The position numbers and the translations under genes were made by a program. Shown one piece after another: positions 7,625 to 15,282 of a DNA stretch of 34,236 nucleotides. Position 1 is the stretch's first letter. The number at the start of each line of letters is the position of its first letter. The notes beneath the pieces are model-generated. The model worked only from the letters and a program-made list of their open reading frames with translations. It did not search any database and was not told the DNA's origin. The stretch is taken from assembly GCA_945919375.1 (NCBI GenBank), contig CAMEJD010000011.1:1-34236 (forward strand), read 5' to 3'. Source of the DNA: an uncultured Clostridia bacterium. Its GTDB lineage: Bacteria > Bacillota > Clostridia > Christensenellales > UBA1242.

Positions 7625-8035
7625 CTATTGCAATTTTTCTACAAGTGCACTTAGCATTACAAAATCTTCTTGCGTTAATTTGTCCAAGTGCACTTTTTTT
7701 GCTCTGTTAAAAGCACTTAATATCTCTTTTGAAAGCATATGTCCTTTATCAGTTAATGTAATTTTATACTTTTTTATCATTTTACCCAATTTTTTAACAT
7801 AGCCTTCTTTTTTTAATTTTTTTACTACTCTTGTTGTTATTGCCCCATCGTTGTCAACGTTGGCATTAAGTTCTTTTATTGTCATATCGCCATAACAAGA
7901 AAGTGCCATAATATAAACGGCATGTTGCATTGATATATCATACGGAAGAAGATATTCGTTTATTTCTTCTGTAATCTTTTTTAACTTTATTCTGTATGTT
8001 AGAAACATATCGCAAATCTTTTCGTATGTGAGCAT
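7625..8035 (-). CDS. MarR-type winged-helix transcriptional regulator
   Basis: This 136-residue protein has the size and layout of a MarR-family dimeric repressor. Helices at both ends would form the dimer interface, and a central winged helix spans about residues 50-100. The recognition-helix region reads DNDGAITTRVVKKLKKEGYVKK, followed by a wing (GKMIKKYKITLTDKG). The pattern of a T-x-x-V-x-x-L helix followed by G-Y-V and L-T-x-x-G is typical of MarR. Ligand and targets are unknown. It is the first gene of the operon with sepF, lspA, the pseudouridine synthase and the small membrane protein, and is divergent from a UPF0316 gene. It could control either or both. Confidence 0.85.
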   Translation of the reverse strand: MLTYEKICDMFLTYRIKLKKITEEINEYLLPYDISMQHAVYIMALSCYGDMTIKELNANVDNDGAITTRVVKKLKKEGYVKKLGKMIKKYKITLTDKGHMLSKEILSAFNRAKKVHLDKLTQEDFVMLSALVEKLQ

Positions 8036-8053
8036 ATAATTCCCTTTTATTTT

Positions 8054-8082
8054 ATGTTATCACAAAACAATATAAAAATCAA
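8054..8082 (-). promoter_or_regulatory. Promoter of the MarR-headed operon
   Basis: On the minus strand TTGATT (8077-8082) and TAACAT (8054-8059) are spaced by 17 bases. It is back to back with the UPF0316 promoter, leaving 44 bases between the two -35 boxes. Confidence 0.6.
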
Positions 8083-8126
8083 AAAAATAAATTAAAATTA
8101 TAAATAAAAAAATTAAACAAAAACTC

Positions 8127-8155
8127 TTGAATTTTGTCAAAAAGTATGATAATAT
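8127..8155 (+). promoter_or_regulatory. Promoter of the UPF0316 gene
   Basis: TTGAAT (8127-8132) and TAATAT (8150-8155) are spaced by 17 bases. The -35 lies inside TTGA-N6-TCAA (8127-8140), a short dyad that is a possible but weak operator for the divergent MarR-like protein. Confidence 0.65.
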
Positions 8156-8185
8156 GTCCGCTCGTATGAATTAAAAGGAGAAAAT

Positions 8186-8671
8186 ATGAACGAAATATTA
8201 TTTATTGGATTATTCATTTTATGTCAACTTGTAAATGTAATTCTGTCAACTATAAAAAGTGTTGTGACAATAAAAGGTACAAAAATTGTTGCATCAATTT
8301 TTAGTGCAATAAACTATGGTTTTAACACTTTCATCATCAAAGCAATTGCCGATGTTGAATTATATGTTGCAGTGATTGTTACTGTTATATGTAATCTTGT
8401 TGGCGTTTATGTGGGACTTTGGATAACAGAAAAATTAAGGAAAGAACAACTTTGGAAAATTACCGTTACAGTTCCAACTGAAAACCTGTCAAATTTAAAA
8501 AAAGATTTAAAAGACAATAACATAGATTTTATTGCCTATGAAACGAGTTGGAAAGATTATAAAGTTGTTGATATATTTTCAAAGCATAAATCAACAAGTA
8601 AAATAATCAAAAACATTTTTAAGCATTATGATGTAAAATATACAATAAGTGCGAACAGTGCAAGATTATAA
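8186..8671 (+). CDS. UPF0316-type membrane protein (YebE-like, DUF5698/DUF2179)
   Basis: The 161-residue protein has a hydrophobic N-terminal half with three predicted membrane segments: about residues 3-24, 33-53 and 59-82. A soluble C-terminal domain from about residue 90 resembles DUF2179: a beta strand (LWKITVTVPTE), a helix (NLSNLKKDLKDN), strands (FIAYETSWKDYKVVDIFSKHK), then a lysine-rich end. Family members are of unknown function; the C-terminal domain resembles small ligand-binding folds. The ATG has a strong AAGGAG site. It is transcribed away from the MarR-type gene from its own promoter. No terminator was recognised before the tRNA. Confidence 0.8.
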   Translation: MNEILFIGLFILCQLVNVILSTIKSVVTIKGTKIVASIFSAINYGFNTFIIKAIADVELYVAVIVTVICNLVGVYVGLWITEKLRKEQLWKITVTVPTENLSNLKKDLKDNNIDFIAYETSWKDYKVVDIFSKHKSTSKIIKNIFKHYDVKYTISANSARL

Positions 8672-8717
8672 AAGTAGCAATCAACAAAAATTGATTGATA
8701 TTTTTTTATAAAAGCAG

Positions 8718-8746
8718 TTGCAATAAAAAATTTTTTATGATATTAT
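8718..8746 (+). promoter_or_regulatory. Promoter of tRNA-Leu
   Basis: TTGCAA (8718-8723) and TATTAT (8741-8746), spacing 17, end 16 bases before the mature tRNA. Confidence 0.65.
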
Positions 8747-8762
8747 ACATAAGACTTAATAA

Positions 8763-8848
8763 GCCGATGTGGCGAAATGGTAGACGCACAAGACTCAAAA
8801 TCTTGCGAGGGCAACTTCATGACGGTTCGAGTCCGTCCATCGGCACCA
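8763..8848 (+). tRNA. tRNA-Leu, anticodon CAA
   Basis: The 86-base sequence folds as a class II tRNA. The acceptor stem is GCCGATG/CATCGGC with discriminator A, and the CCA end is encoded. The anticodon stem CAAGA/TCTTG holds the loop CTCAAAA, so the anticodon is CAA, reading UUG. A long variable arm of about 15 bases follows, as in leucine tRNAs. The T arm is GACGG-TTCGAGT-CCGTC. It has its own promoter and terminator, so it is an isolated gene about 0.9 kb from the end of leuS. Confidence 0.96.
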
Positions 8849-8856
8849 AACATACA

Positions 8857-8889
8857 AAGAGAAAAGCCAAAATGACTTTTCTTTTTTTG
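8857..8889 (+). terminator. Terminator of tRNA-Leu
   Basis: AGAAAAG (8860-8866) pairs with CTTTTCT (8876-8882) around a 9-base loop, followed by a run of T. Confidence 0.85.
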
Positions 8890-9006
8890 TTAAGATAAGA
8901 TATATTACCCTTTGGATCTTGTGTTAATATTTTACTAATGAAAAAGTAAAAAAGTGTTTTCTATTATTACAAATGAAACAAACAATATTACCAAGTTTTA
9001 TATACA

Positions 9007-9040
9007 AAAAAATACAATAGTTTTTGCTATTGTATTTTTT
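9007..9040 (-). terminator. Terminator of the HD-GYP gene, stem includes the stop codon
   Basis: A perfect 14-bp inverted repeat (9007-9020 with 9027-9040) surrounds a 6-base loop with A and T runs on both sides, so it can work in both directions. The gene's last codons and its TAG stop (9027-9029) form one arm. The interval 8890-9006 holds nothing else recognisable. Confidence 0.85.
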
Positions 9041-9641
9041 CATTATCTACATTTATAAATGTGCATTCTGCCAAATTAACATAAAACTTGTCAAGTTCGC
9101 CAACATTTACCCAATTATCTAAAATCCTATCTATTGTTCTACTTTCCAATTTTGGTCTATAAGACCTTTGCATAGATAGTGCACTTATTAAGTCACAAAT
9201 TTGTAGAATTCTATCTAACTTTGTAATTTGTTCACCTTTTAGCCCTTGCGGATAACCTGTTCCGTTAAGTTTTTCATGATGATGATATGCAATCTTACAA
9301 ATATCATCATCAACAATTCCTTCAAGATATTTTTTTGTTCCTTCAATATGGCCCATTCTAATTTTTGCCAAATCTTCTGGAGTACATTTCGGTTTTTCAA
9401 GCAAGTTTATATCTAGGTCAAGTTTGCCAACATCATGCATAAGACCTGCTGTGTAAAGTTTTATTAAGTCCTGTTTATTCAATTTTAACTTTTTGCCCAA
9501 AACAAGTGTTTTGTTTGCAACATCAATACTATGAGTGTATGTTTCCATTGAAAATTTTTTAATTCTTTCAAGCATAGTCAAAACATAATCTTTACAATTT
9601 TCTTTTATATATTCAGTCTTTAAACAATGATTATCATTCAT
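9027..9641 (-). CDS. Stand-alone HD-GYP domain protein
   Basis: HD-GYP proteins are a subgroup of HD phosphohydrolases; characterised members hydrolyse cyclic di-GMP or related cyclic dinucleotides. This 204-residue protein is essentially only the domain: H37 (THSIDVA), H69-D70 (LMHDVGKLD), H98 (MGHIEG), H120-H122 (YHHHE), then GTGYPQGLKGEQI (127-139) and D150 (LQICD). The usual DGSGYP appears as NGTGYP. No receiver, membrane or GGDEF domain is attached, and no cyclic-di-GMP synthase is in the window. The substrate is therefore not established. It has its own consensus promoter and a terminator, so it is probably monocistronic. Confidence 0.9.
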   Translation of the reverse strand: MNDNHCLKTEYIKENCKDYVLTMLERIKKFSMETYTHSIDVANKTLVLGKKLKLNKQDLIKLYTAGLMHDVGKLDLDINLLEKPKCTPEDLAKIRMGHIEGTKKYLEGIVDDDICKIAYHHHEKLNGTGYPQGLKGEQITKLDRILQICDLISALSMQRSYRPKLESRTIDRILDNWVNVGELDKFYVNLAECTFINVDNEKIQ

Positions 9642-9673
9642 ATTTTCAATCCCTCAAAATATTTTCCTTGTAA

Positions 9674-9706
9674 GTTAATTATAATTAACAATCACGGGAT
9701 TGTCAA
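9674..9706 (-). promoter_or_regulatory. Consensus promoter of the HD-GYP gene with two dyads
   Basis: TTGACA (9701-9706) and TATAAT (9678-9683) are both perfect and spaced by 17 bases. A perfect 16-base palindrome, GTTAATTATAATTAAC (9674-9689), covers the -10. A second dyad, ACAATC-CCGT-GATTGT, overlaps the -35 and spacer. A repressor site is plausible but not shown. Confidence 0.8.
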
Positions 9707-9713
9707 TATTGGT

Positions 9714-12134
9714 TTACAAAATTATATTTATGATTTTACCCGGAATAAAGATAACTTTTTTTGGAGCGTTTAAATCATATGATGTAAATCTTGAATCAGT
9801 TTTGATTTTTTCAAGCATTAGTTCTTGATTTATATTTCTTGACACCAAAATTGTACCCTTCATCTTCCCATTTATTTGAACTGGGAAATTAATTTCATCT
9901 TTAACAGTTTTTGATTCATCATATTCTGGAAATTTTTCATCCAAAATATCAGCATTGAACACTCTTTCATATATTTCACTTGTAATATGAGGTGCAAGTG
10001 GGTTTAAAACAATTAAGAATTGTCTTAACTCTTCTTTTGTTATATAGCCATCTTCTTTTATCTTTTTAATAAAAATCATACAAGCAGAAATTGCTGTGTT
10101 AAGTTTAAGGTTCTCATAATCATCACTAACCTTTTTGATTAAAGCATTAAGTTCAACTTCGTGTTCTTTTGAAATGCCATCACCTTTTATCATATCTTGC
10201 AATTTCCAAACTTTATCCAAGAACGAAACAATACCTTCTATTCCTGCAAAAGTCCACATACAGTTATCTTCATATCCCGCCAAAAAGTGCAAGTGCATTC
10301 TTGCAACATCTGCACCATATTTGTCAATTACTTCAAGTGGAGAAACACCATTGACTGATGATTTGCTCATTTTTTTACCTTCGCTATCCAAAATGAGTCC
10401 ACTCCCCATTTTTCTTATAAATGGGTCACGGGTTGGAACAGCACCAATTTCATACAAGAAATTTTGCCAGAAAAATGCATACAAAACATGCCTTGTAATA
10501 TGCTCTGTTCCGCCAGTATAACAATCAACACTTCCCCAATATTTCAACTTGTCAAAATCAGCTAATTTTTCACTATTATGTGGGTCACAATATCTAAGCC
10601 AATACCAAGATGAACCTGCCCAGTTTGGCATTGTGTCAGTTTCTCTTCTTGCCTTTCCACCACATTTTGGACAAGTTGTATTTACAAAGCTATCTATTTT
10701 TGAAAGTGGAGAATCTCCTTTTTCATTTGGCAAATAATCATCGGTTTCCGGGAGTGTTAGTGGCAAATCTTTTTCATCAAGTGGAACAACTCCACATTTG
10801 TCACAAAATACAACTGGGAATGGCTCACCCCAATATCTTTGACGATTGAATGGCCAATCTTGCATTTTGTAGTTGATTACCTTTTTGCCATAACCTTTGT
10901 TTATTACCATTTCTGCAATTTTCTTTTTTGCTTCACGAACTGGAAGTCCTGTAAATTCGCCAGAGTTAAGCATTTTACTATTTTTTTCCAAATACTCTAA
11001 CTTTTCTACTGCATTTTTTGAAACATCACCTTCAATAACTTGAATTTTTGGAATATTAAAAAGTTCTGCAAATTCATAGTCTCTTTGGTCATGACTTGGC
11101 ACTGCCATAACAGCACCTGTACCATATCCGCAAAGAACAAAATCGGCAAGATATACCGGAACTTTTGCTTTTGTTACCGGATTTATTGCATATATGCCTT
11201 CAAGTTTGCAACCGGTTTTGTTTTTAACTTGACTAATACGGTCAAATTCACTTTTGAGTGCAGTTTTTTCTTGATATTCTTTGACCTGTTTAAGATTTTT
11301 TATATTACTTGCTAATTTTTCAACCAAATCATGTTCTGGAGCAAGGACAACGAATGTTATTCCATACACCGTTTCTATGCAAGTTGTAAATATTTTTAAA
11401 TCTTCAATTTTGTTATTATTTTCGTCAACTAAATCTAAATTAAGTTCAATACCTTCGCTTTTGCCTATCCAGTTGCGTTGTGCTTCCTTTAAATTTTCTG
11501 CCATATCAATACGGTCAACATTTCCAAGCAATTTGTCGGCATACTCACGCATTTTTAAGAACCAAACATCACGATTTACTTGCAAAACATCACTGCCACA
11601 ACGGTCACACTTTCCACCTTGACTATCTTCATTTGAAAGAACGGTTTCACACTTTGGGCAAAAGTTGACATATCCCTTTTTCTTGTATGCTTTGCCATTT
11701 TTGAGAAGTTGCAAAAATATCCACTGTGTCCATTTATAATACTCTGGGTCGCTTGTGCAAAAACTACGAGAATAGTCAAAAGATAACCCAATCTTTTTTG
11801 ACTGTTCCATTGCATTTTTCATTCCATCTTCAACAAACTTTCTTGGGTTTATACCCCTTTTTATTGCTGCATTTTCGGCAGGAAGTCCAAAGGAATCTCC
11901 ACCAATTGGGAACAAAACATTGTAACCTTTTAGTCTTTTGTATCTTGCAAGTGCATCTGCCGGAACTGTTCCCTTAAGATGCCCCATATGAAGATTTCCA
12001 CTTATATTAAAAAATTCATACAAAACATAATATTTGGGCTTTGTAGGATGAAAATCAACTGCTTTTAATCTTTCATCAGTTGCCCATCTATCTTGCCATT
12101 TTTTTTCTATTGCCTTAAAATCATAAACTGCCAT
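9714..12134 (-). CDS. leuS: Leucyl-tRNA synthetase
   Basis: LeuRS charges leucine onto tRNA-Leu, one copy of which is encoded nearby at 8763. The 806-residue protein is of bacterial type. The class I signatures are HMGH (residues 49-52) and KMSKS (about residues 586-590, in EGKKMSKSS). A zinc-ribbon insert has CPKC and CDRC pairs, and a second set is CDKC with CPKC. The editing (CP1) domain lies between about residues 220 and 400 and includes VPSHDQRDYEFA, with the Asp that blocks leucine editing. Anticodon-binding and C-terminal domains follow (VQINGKMKGTI). The ATG has a GGAG site. No T-box fits in the 115-base leader. Confidence 0.98.
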   Translation of the reverse strand: MAVYDFKAIEKKWQDRWATDERLKAVDFHPTKPKYYVLYEFFNISGNLHMGHLKGTVPADALARYKRLKGYNVLFPIGGDSFGLPAENAAIKRGINPRKFVEDGMKNAMEQSKKIGLSFDYSRSFCTSDPEYYKWTQWIFLQLLKNGKAYKKKGYVNFCPKCETVLSNEDSQGGKCDRCGSDVLQVNRDVWFLKMREYADKLLGNVDRIDMAENLKEAQRNWIGKSEGIELNLDLVDENNNKIEDLKIFTTCIETVYGITFVVLAPEHDLVEKLASNIKNLKQVKEYQEKTALKSEFDRISQVKNKTGCKLEGIYAINPVTKAKVPVYLADFVLCGYGTGAVMAVPSHDQRDYEFAELFNIPKIQVIEGDVSKNAVEKLEYLEKNSKMLNSGEFTGLPVREAKKKIAEMVINKGYGKKVINYKMQDWPFNRQRYWGEPFPVVFCDKCGVVPLDEKDLPLTLPETDDYLPNEKGDSPLSKIDSFVNTTCPKCGGKARRETDTMPNWAGSSWYWLRYCDPHNSEKLADFDKLKYWGSVDCYTGGTEHITRHVLYAFFWQNFLYEIGAVPTRDPFIRKMGSGLILDSEGKKMSKSSVNGVSPLEVIDKYGADVARMHLHFLAGYEDNCMWTFAGIEGIVSFLDKVWKLQDMIKGDGISKEHEVELNALIKKVSDDYENLKLNTAISACMIFIKKIKEDGYITKEELRQFLIVLNPLAPHITSEIYERVFNADILDEKFPEYDESKTVKDEINFPVQINGKMKGTILVSRNINQELMLEKIKTDSRFTSYDLNAPKKVIFIPGKIINIIL

Positions 12135-12156
12135 ATATTACTCCATAAATCAAATT

Positions 12157-12185
12157 ATTTTATCATACAAAACAAATTTATGCAA
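12157..12185 (-). promoter_or_regulatory. Promoter of leuS
   Basis: On the minus strand TTGCAT (12180-12185) and TAAAAT (12157-12162) are spaced by 17 bases, just after the terminator of the upstream lipoprotein gene. Confidence 0.65.
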
Positions 12186-12210
12186 TTATATAAAAGACAA
12201 ATCCACAAAT

Positions 12211-12246
12211 TTATGCAAAAAAAATTCTCACATTTTTGTGAGAAAT
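12211..12246 (-). terminator. Terminator of the lipoprotein gene
   Basis: TTCTCACA (12237-12244 on the minus strand) pairs with TGTGAGAA (12225-12232) around a 4-base loop, followed by eight T. It starts a few bases after the stop codon. Confidence 0.85.
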
Positions 12247-12248
12247 TT

Positions 12249-13043
12249 TTAGTTTGGATAATAATCAAATATAAAAGATATATTGTAACTGAAATTATTA
12301 TTGCCAGCATTAACACCATCAAGTGAATAAATAATTTGTCCAAACTCATTTTGCCCACTTTGAACCAAATTTGCATTTGTTTGCGATTCTGTTATGCTAA
12401 TGACCGACTTTTTGGTTTCGTAATAAACTTGTTCGTTTGATGCAAAAGAATAACATGCATCAATACTAAACATAATTTTAAACCTTTCTCCCGTGTTGAC
12501 CGACAAGTTGTTTGTAAACTTTATCTCATTATTTTTGTTTTTCACTGCATATATTGGAGAAGTTAGTGCTTGCAAATTATCATCATCAACCGATACATTG
12601 ATTTGATTTATTTTTAAGCAAGACTCACCACCTGAATTTTTGAACAAATAATTTTCTTGAACTCCAGCAATGCTTGTTGGCATAACATTTATTTTTGAAA
12701 GGCTCAAAGTCCCACTTAAATTTTCAATTTTTGTTGCTTCAAAAATTATGCCACTTTGAGACTTTGTTAAAGTAATACTGTTTGGTGAAAAAATATAGCC
12801 AGACTTTTCTGCAAAAATTGTTACAGAACTTGAATATTCATCAAAAGAAAATTTCCCATTGGCATTTGTTGTATAAAAGTATTTTGTGTTTGAACGAATA
12901 GAAACCCCATCAAGTGGAGTGTTATCAAAATATACTGCTCCTGATATTTCTAATTTTGTTTTTGTTGGATTATAGTCACAAGCAATGAATGTAAAAATAG
13001 AAAATATCAAAAGCATCAAACAAAATACTCTTTTAAATTTCAT
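12249..13043 (-). CDS. Putative lipoprotein with a carboxypeptidase-regulatory-like domain
   Basis: This 264-residue protein begins with a basic, then hydrophobic signal peptide ending in TFIAC, so C22 is a likely lipid-anchored cysteine. Lipobox position -3 is Phe, which is unusual. Residues about 29-105 resemble a carboxypeptidase regulatory-like or other beta-sandwich domain (LEISGAVYFDNTPLDGVSI, YTTNANGKFSF, KSGYIFSPN). The rest looks beta-rich and Ser/Asn-rich, with no motif I recognise. I choose the ATG at 13043; a TTG 36 bases upstream would extend it but weaken the signal peptide. The gene lies 140 bases downstream of the S8 protease gene, with no clear terminator between, so cotranscription is possible. 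Surface role inferred only. Confidence 0.75.
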   Translation of the reverse strand: MKFKRVFCLMLLIFSIFTFIACDYNPTKTKLEISGAVYFDNTPLDGVSIRSNTKYFYTTNANGKFSFDEYSSSVTIFAEKSGYIFSPNSITLTKSQSGIIFEATKIENLSGTLSLSKINVMPTSIAGVQENYLFKNSGGESCLKINQINVSVDDDNLQALTSPIYAVKNKNNEIKFTNNLSVNTGERFKIMFSIDACYSFASNEQVYYETKKSVISITESQTNANLVQSGQNEFGQIIYSLDGVNAGNNNFSYNISFIFDYYPN

Positions 13044-13184
13044 TATTAGTAGTTTATACTTTTTAAAAAAAATAATCAAATAATTTTTTTAATATTGCAA
13101 AAGCTCCACCACCAAAAGTTTTTTGCAAATATAAAATTTGTGGCAAAAAACTTTGTATAAAGCATTATATGGTTGAATATATAT

Positions 13185-14309
13185 TCAACTTATAGTTGGA
13201 TATCCCATACCTTCTTGATTATAATTATGCACTATTCCTTTGCAACATTTAAGGAGCATATGTTTTATTTGGTCAGGTTTGAAATTTGGATATTTTTCAA
13301 TAATAAGTGCACATATGCCTGCAATCATAGGGGTTGCCACACTTGTGCCAGAAAGTGTTGTATAAGAATTGTCAAGTGAACAACTTACTATATCCACGCT
13401 TGGTGCAACCAAATCAGGCTTGATTTTATTTAATGCCGGACCGCGGGATGAAAAGTCTGCAATTTCAAAAAAGTTTTCATAAAATGTTTCACCAATTCTA
13501 TTGTCATTAAATCCACCAACGGTTATAATTTTTGGACTTATTCCCGGGCTTTTTATTGTTTCATATCTTGGCCCACTATTTCCAGCGGCAGCAACAACGA
13601 CTATTCCACTTTTCCAAAGTTTTTCTGCACCACGCATAATCGGGTCATTTATTCCAATTGGTTCGCTACCAAAACTCATACACACAACTTTTATGTTAAA
13701 ATTTTTTGCATTATTATAAACCCATTCCATTGCATCTAAAATTGTTAAAGCATTTGCCTCTCCATTATCGTCAAGTGCTTTTAATGAAATAATATTGCAA
13801 TTTGGTGCAAATCCACGATATTTTTTGTGAGAAATTAGCCCATTACCCGCAAGCACGCCACTAACAAATGTTCCATGACCATTATCATCATAATTCTTTT
13901 TCTTACCATTTACAAAGTCAACAAATTTTATTATTCTATTTTTCCCTAGAACGAAATCAAAATGCGAACAAATGCCTGTATCAATTATTGCAACATTAAC
14001 ATTGTTACCATAATATTTTACATTTTCGGTTCCCAAAATTTTTCTTGAAACATTTGTAAGTGCCAATACCTTGACATCACCATAAATATATTTTACAAAT
14101 GGTAATTTTTCGATATTAAAAATTTCATTTTTTTTTGCCTTTAATGCCAAAATATTTAAAAAATGATACTTTTTTTCAATTTTTAAGCCATTTTTTTGCA
14201 AAAATGAACTAGCAAATGATAAATTATTAACTTCGACCAAACAATCAAATAATTTATTTTCACTTGATAATATTGCTACATTTTTAAATTTTTCATCTAT
14301 TTTTTTCAT
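13185..14309 (-). CDS. Subtilisin-like serine protease (family S8), no signal peptide
   Basis: The 374-residue protein carries the full S8 triad: D110 (VAIIDTG), H145 (DNGHGTFVSG) and S323 (LSGTSVATPMIAG), with the oxyanion N244 (AAAGNSGP). Residues 1-85 look like an inhibitor-I9 type propeptide (SFLQKNGLKIEKKYHFLNILALKAK can be read as its core). No signal peptide or membrane anchor is visible, so the enzyme is intracellular or acts inside the spore or mother cell. It lacks any long C-terminal extension. It lies eight bases after the 88-residue gene and may share its promoter. Clostridial Csp germination proteases are S8 enzymes, but this protein is shorter than those and the link is only an idea. 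Confidence 0.9.
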   Translation of the reverse strand: MKKIDEKFKNVAILSSENKLFDCLVEVNNLSFASSFLQKNGLKIEKKYHFLNILALKAKKNEIFNIEKLPFVKYIYGDVKVLALTNVSRKILGTENVKYYGNNVNVAIIDTGICSHFDFVLGKNRIIKFVDFVNGKKKNYDDNGHGTFVSGVLAGNGLISHKKYRGFAPNCNIISLKALDDNGEANALTILDAMEWVYNNAKNFNIKVVCMSFGSEPIGINDPIMRGAEKLWKSGIVVVAAAGNSGPRYETIKSPGISPKIITVGGFNDNRIGETFYENFFEIADFSSRGPALNKIKPDLVAPSVDIVSCSLDNSYTTLSGTSVATPMIAGICALIIEKYPNFKPDQIKHMLLKCCKGIVHNYNQEGMGYPTIS

Positions 14310-14317
14310 ATATAATT

Positions 14318-14584
14318 TTATTTAATTTTTTCCAAAATTGACAATAAATTTTTTTGTTGCTCTGCATTTAGATAAGGCATTATTTGAGTTATAGTATTTT
14401 TTATTTTTTCATAGTCAAATGTTCCATCTTTCTTTTGCTTGGCGATATTATTAAATAATTCATTAGTTAAGTCGTTTTGATTAAAATTTTTATATTTTTC
14501 ATACATATTTTCAATTTTTTCTTCATTTTTTTGTTTTTTTTCTTGTTTTATATTTTCTTCACATTTATATTCACTTAACCTCAT
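14318..14584 (-). CDS. Small charged protein of unknown function
   Basis: I do not recognise this 88-residue protein. I take the start at 14584 because a GGAGA ribosome site lies a few bases upstream; a longer reading frame would have to pass through the divergent promoter region and the gene on the other strand. The N-terminal third (KCEENIKQEKKQKNEEKIE) is very Lys/Glu-rich and likely coiled. The remainder (LTNELFNNIAKQKKDG, ITQIMPYLNAEQQKNLLSILEKI) looks helical. It resembles small Firmicutes sporulation-region proteins only in general character. It starts 59 bases from the divergent gene at 14644 and ends eight bases before the S8 protease gene, so the pair is probably an operon. Confidence 0.7.
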   Translation of the reverse strand: MRLSEYKCEENIKQEKKQKNEEKIENMYEKYKNFNQNDLTNELFNNIAKQKKDGTFDYEKIKNTITQIMPYLNAEQQKNLLSILEKIK

Positions 14585-14597
14585 AAAATCTCCTATC

Positions 14598-14625
14598 ACA
14601 TTTATACATATGCAAACATATAATA
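14598..14625 (+). promoter_or_regulatory. Sigma-K-like promoter of the 93-residue gene
   Basis: AC (14598-14599), 17 bases, then CATATAATA (14617-14625) fits the sigma-K form AC-N16/17-CATANNNTA with no mismatch. The region is AT-rich, so chance matches occur. A sigma-A -10 (TATAAT) is contained in it but lacks a good -35. Confidence 0.5.
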
Positions 14626-14643
14626 AATAGTGCTGGAGAATAT

Positions 14644-14925
14644 ATGGAAAATGACTTTTTTCAAAATCCGTACCCAAGTAGTTATGAACCACCAAACAAT
14701 ATAAACAATACTCAAAACCAAAATCAAAATAGTTTGATATACAAAATTTTGCCATTATTAATTTCTGGCAAAGGTATCAATGAAATTTTGCCAAGTATTA
14801 TGGGAAATAATCCACTAATTAGTTCTATTATGAGTAGTTTAGATAAAAACAAAGATTCTAAACCCCAAAAAGAGAAATACTTAACTAAAAAAATCAATAT
14901 GGCTGGATATGTTAAAATTGATTAA
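14644..14925 (+). CDS. Small Asn/Gln-rich protein, possible spore component
   Basis: The function is unknown. The 93-residue protein has a low-complexity Pro/Asn/Gln N-terminus (PYPSSYEPPNNINNTQNQNQ) and a hydrophobic middle (YKILPLLISGKGINEILPSIM) that is probably a helix pair rather than a membrane segment. A Lys-rich tail ends in NMAGYVKID. The ATG has a GGAGA site eight bases upstream. A sequence matching the sigma-K consensus lies just in front, and the next gene encodes a Cys/Pro-rich coat-like protein behind a similar promoter. From this context, not from homology, I infer mother-cell expression late in sporulation. Confidence 0.65.
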   Translation: MENDFFQNPYPSSYEPPNNINNTQNQNQNSLIYKILPLLISGKGINEILPSIMGNNPLISSIMSSLDKNKDSKPQKEKYLTKKINMAGYVKID

Positions 14926-14952
14926 CTTTAACAATGTAATCTACATAAAATG
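14925..14952 (+). promoter_or_regulatory. Sigma-K-like promoter of the Cys/Pro-rich gene
   Basis: AC (14925-14926), 17 bases, then CATAAAATG (14944-14952) differs from AC-N16/17-CATANNNTA only at the last base. It overlaps the end of the preceding gene. Confidence 0.45.
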
Positions 14953-14967
14953 GTATGGAGATTTATT

Positions 14968-15222
14968 ATGAAAGATTTTCAAAACTATACAGAATCACCT
15001 TATATTGATATGAGAAATCCATTTGGTTTTGATGGAAACTTTGGCTGTGGTTGTAACCCTTGTCATAGACCACCAATTCCAAATTGCAATAGACCAATAA
15101 GACCACCTATGCGACCACCAGAAAATTGTTTTCCACCACAACAATGTTGCGACAACCTCAATGATTGTGATGAACTTTTGTACCTTTTAACAGGCATTTT
15201 GATTGGTAGAAAATTGAAATAA
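14968..15222 (+). CDS. Cys/Pro-rich small protein, spore-coat-like
   Basis: The 84-residue protein has a core dense in Cys and Pro: FGCGCNPCHRPPIPNC, then IRPPMRPPENCFPP and CCDN. The acidic/hydrophobic end is ELLYLLTGILIGRKLK. Small Cys-rich and Pro-rich proteins of this kind are common in the spore coats of Bacillota, where disulfides cross-link the layers, but the class is defined by composition, so this is inference. I choose the ATG at 14968, which has GGAG eight bases upstream, over an in-frame ATG at 14950. It lies 42 bases after the 93-residue gene and ends before a bidirectional terminator. Confidence 0.75.
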   Translation: MKDFQNYTESPYIDMRNPFGFDGNFGCGCNPCHRPPIPNCNRPIRPPMRPPENCFPPQQCCDNLNDCDELLYLLTGILIGRKLK

Positions 15223-15282
15223 TTTATTCGGTTAAATATTTATTCAACTAAATTTGAAGCAATTTTTATAATTTTTTCACAA

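Noticed and set aside
8695..8898. Plus-strand reading frame of 67 codons
   Set aside because: It runs straight through the tRNA-Leu gene; the arginine-rich peptide is the usual by-product of translating a tRNA.
12135..12248. T-box for leuS
   Set aside because: Only about 115 bases are available, already occupied by a terminator and a promoter; no stem I or specifier features are visible.
13171..13192. Perfect palindrome GTTGAATATATATTCAAC as terminator of the S8 protease gene
   Set aside because: No T run follows on the minus strand, so it was not called a terminator; it could be chance in AT-rich DNA.
14585..14755. 57-codon upstream extension of the 88-residue gene
   Set aside because: It would pass through the divergent promoters and overlap the 93-residue gene on the other strand; a good ribosome site marks the inner start at 14584.
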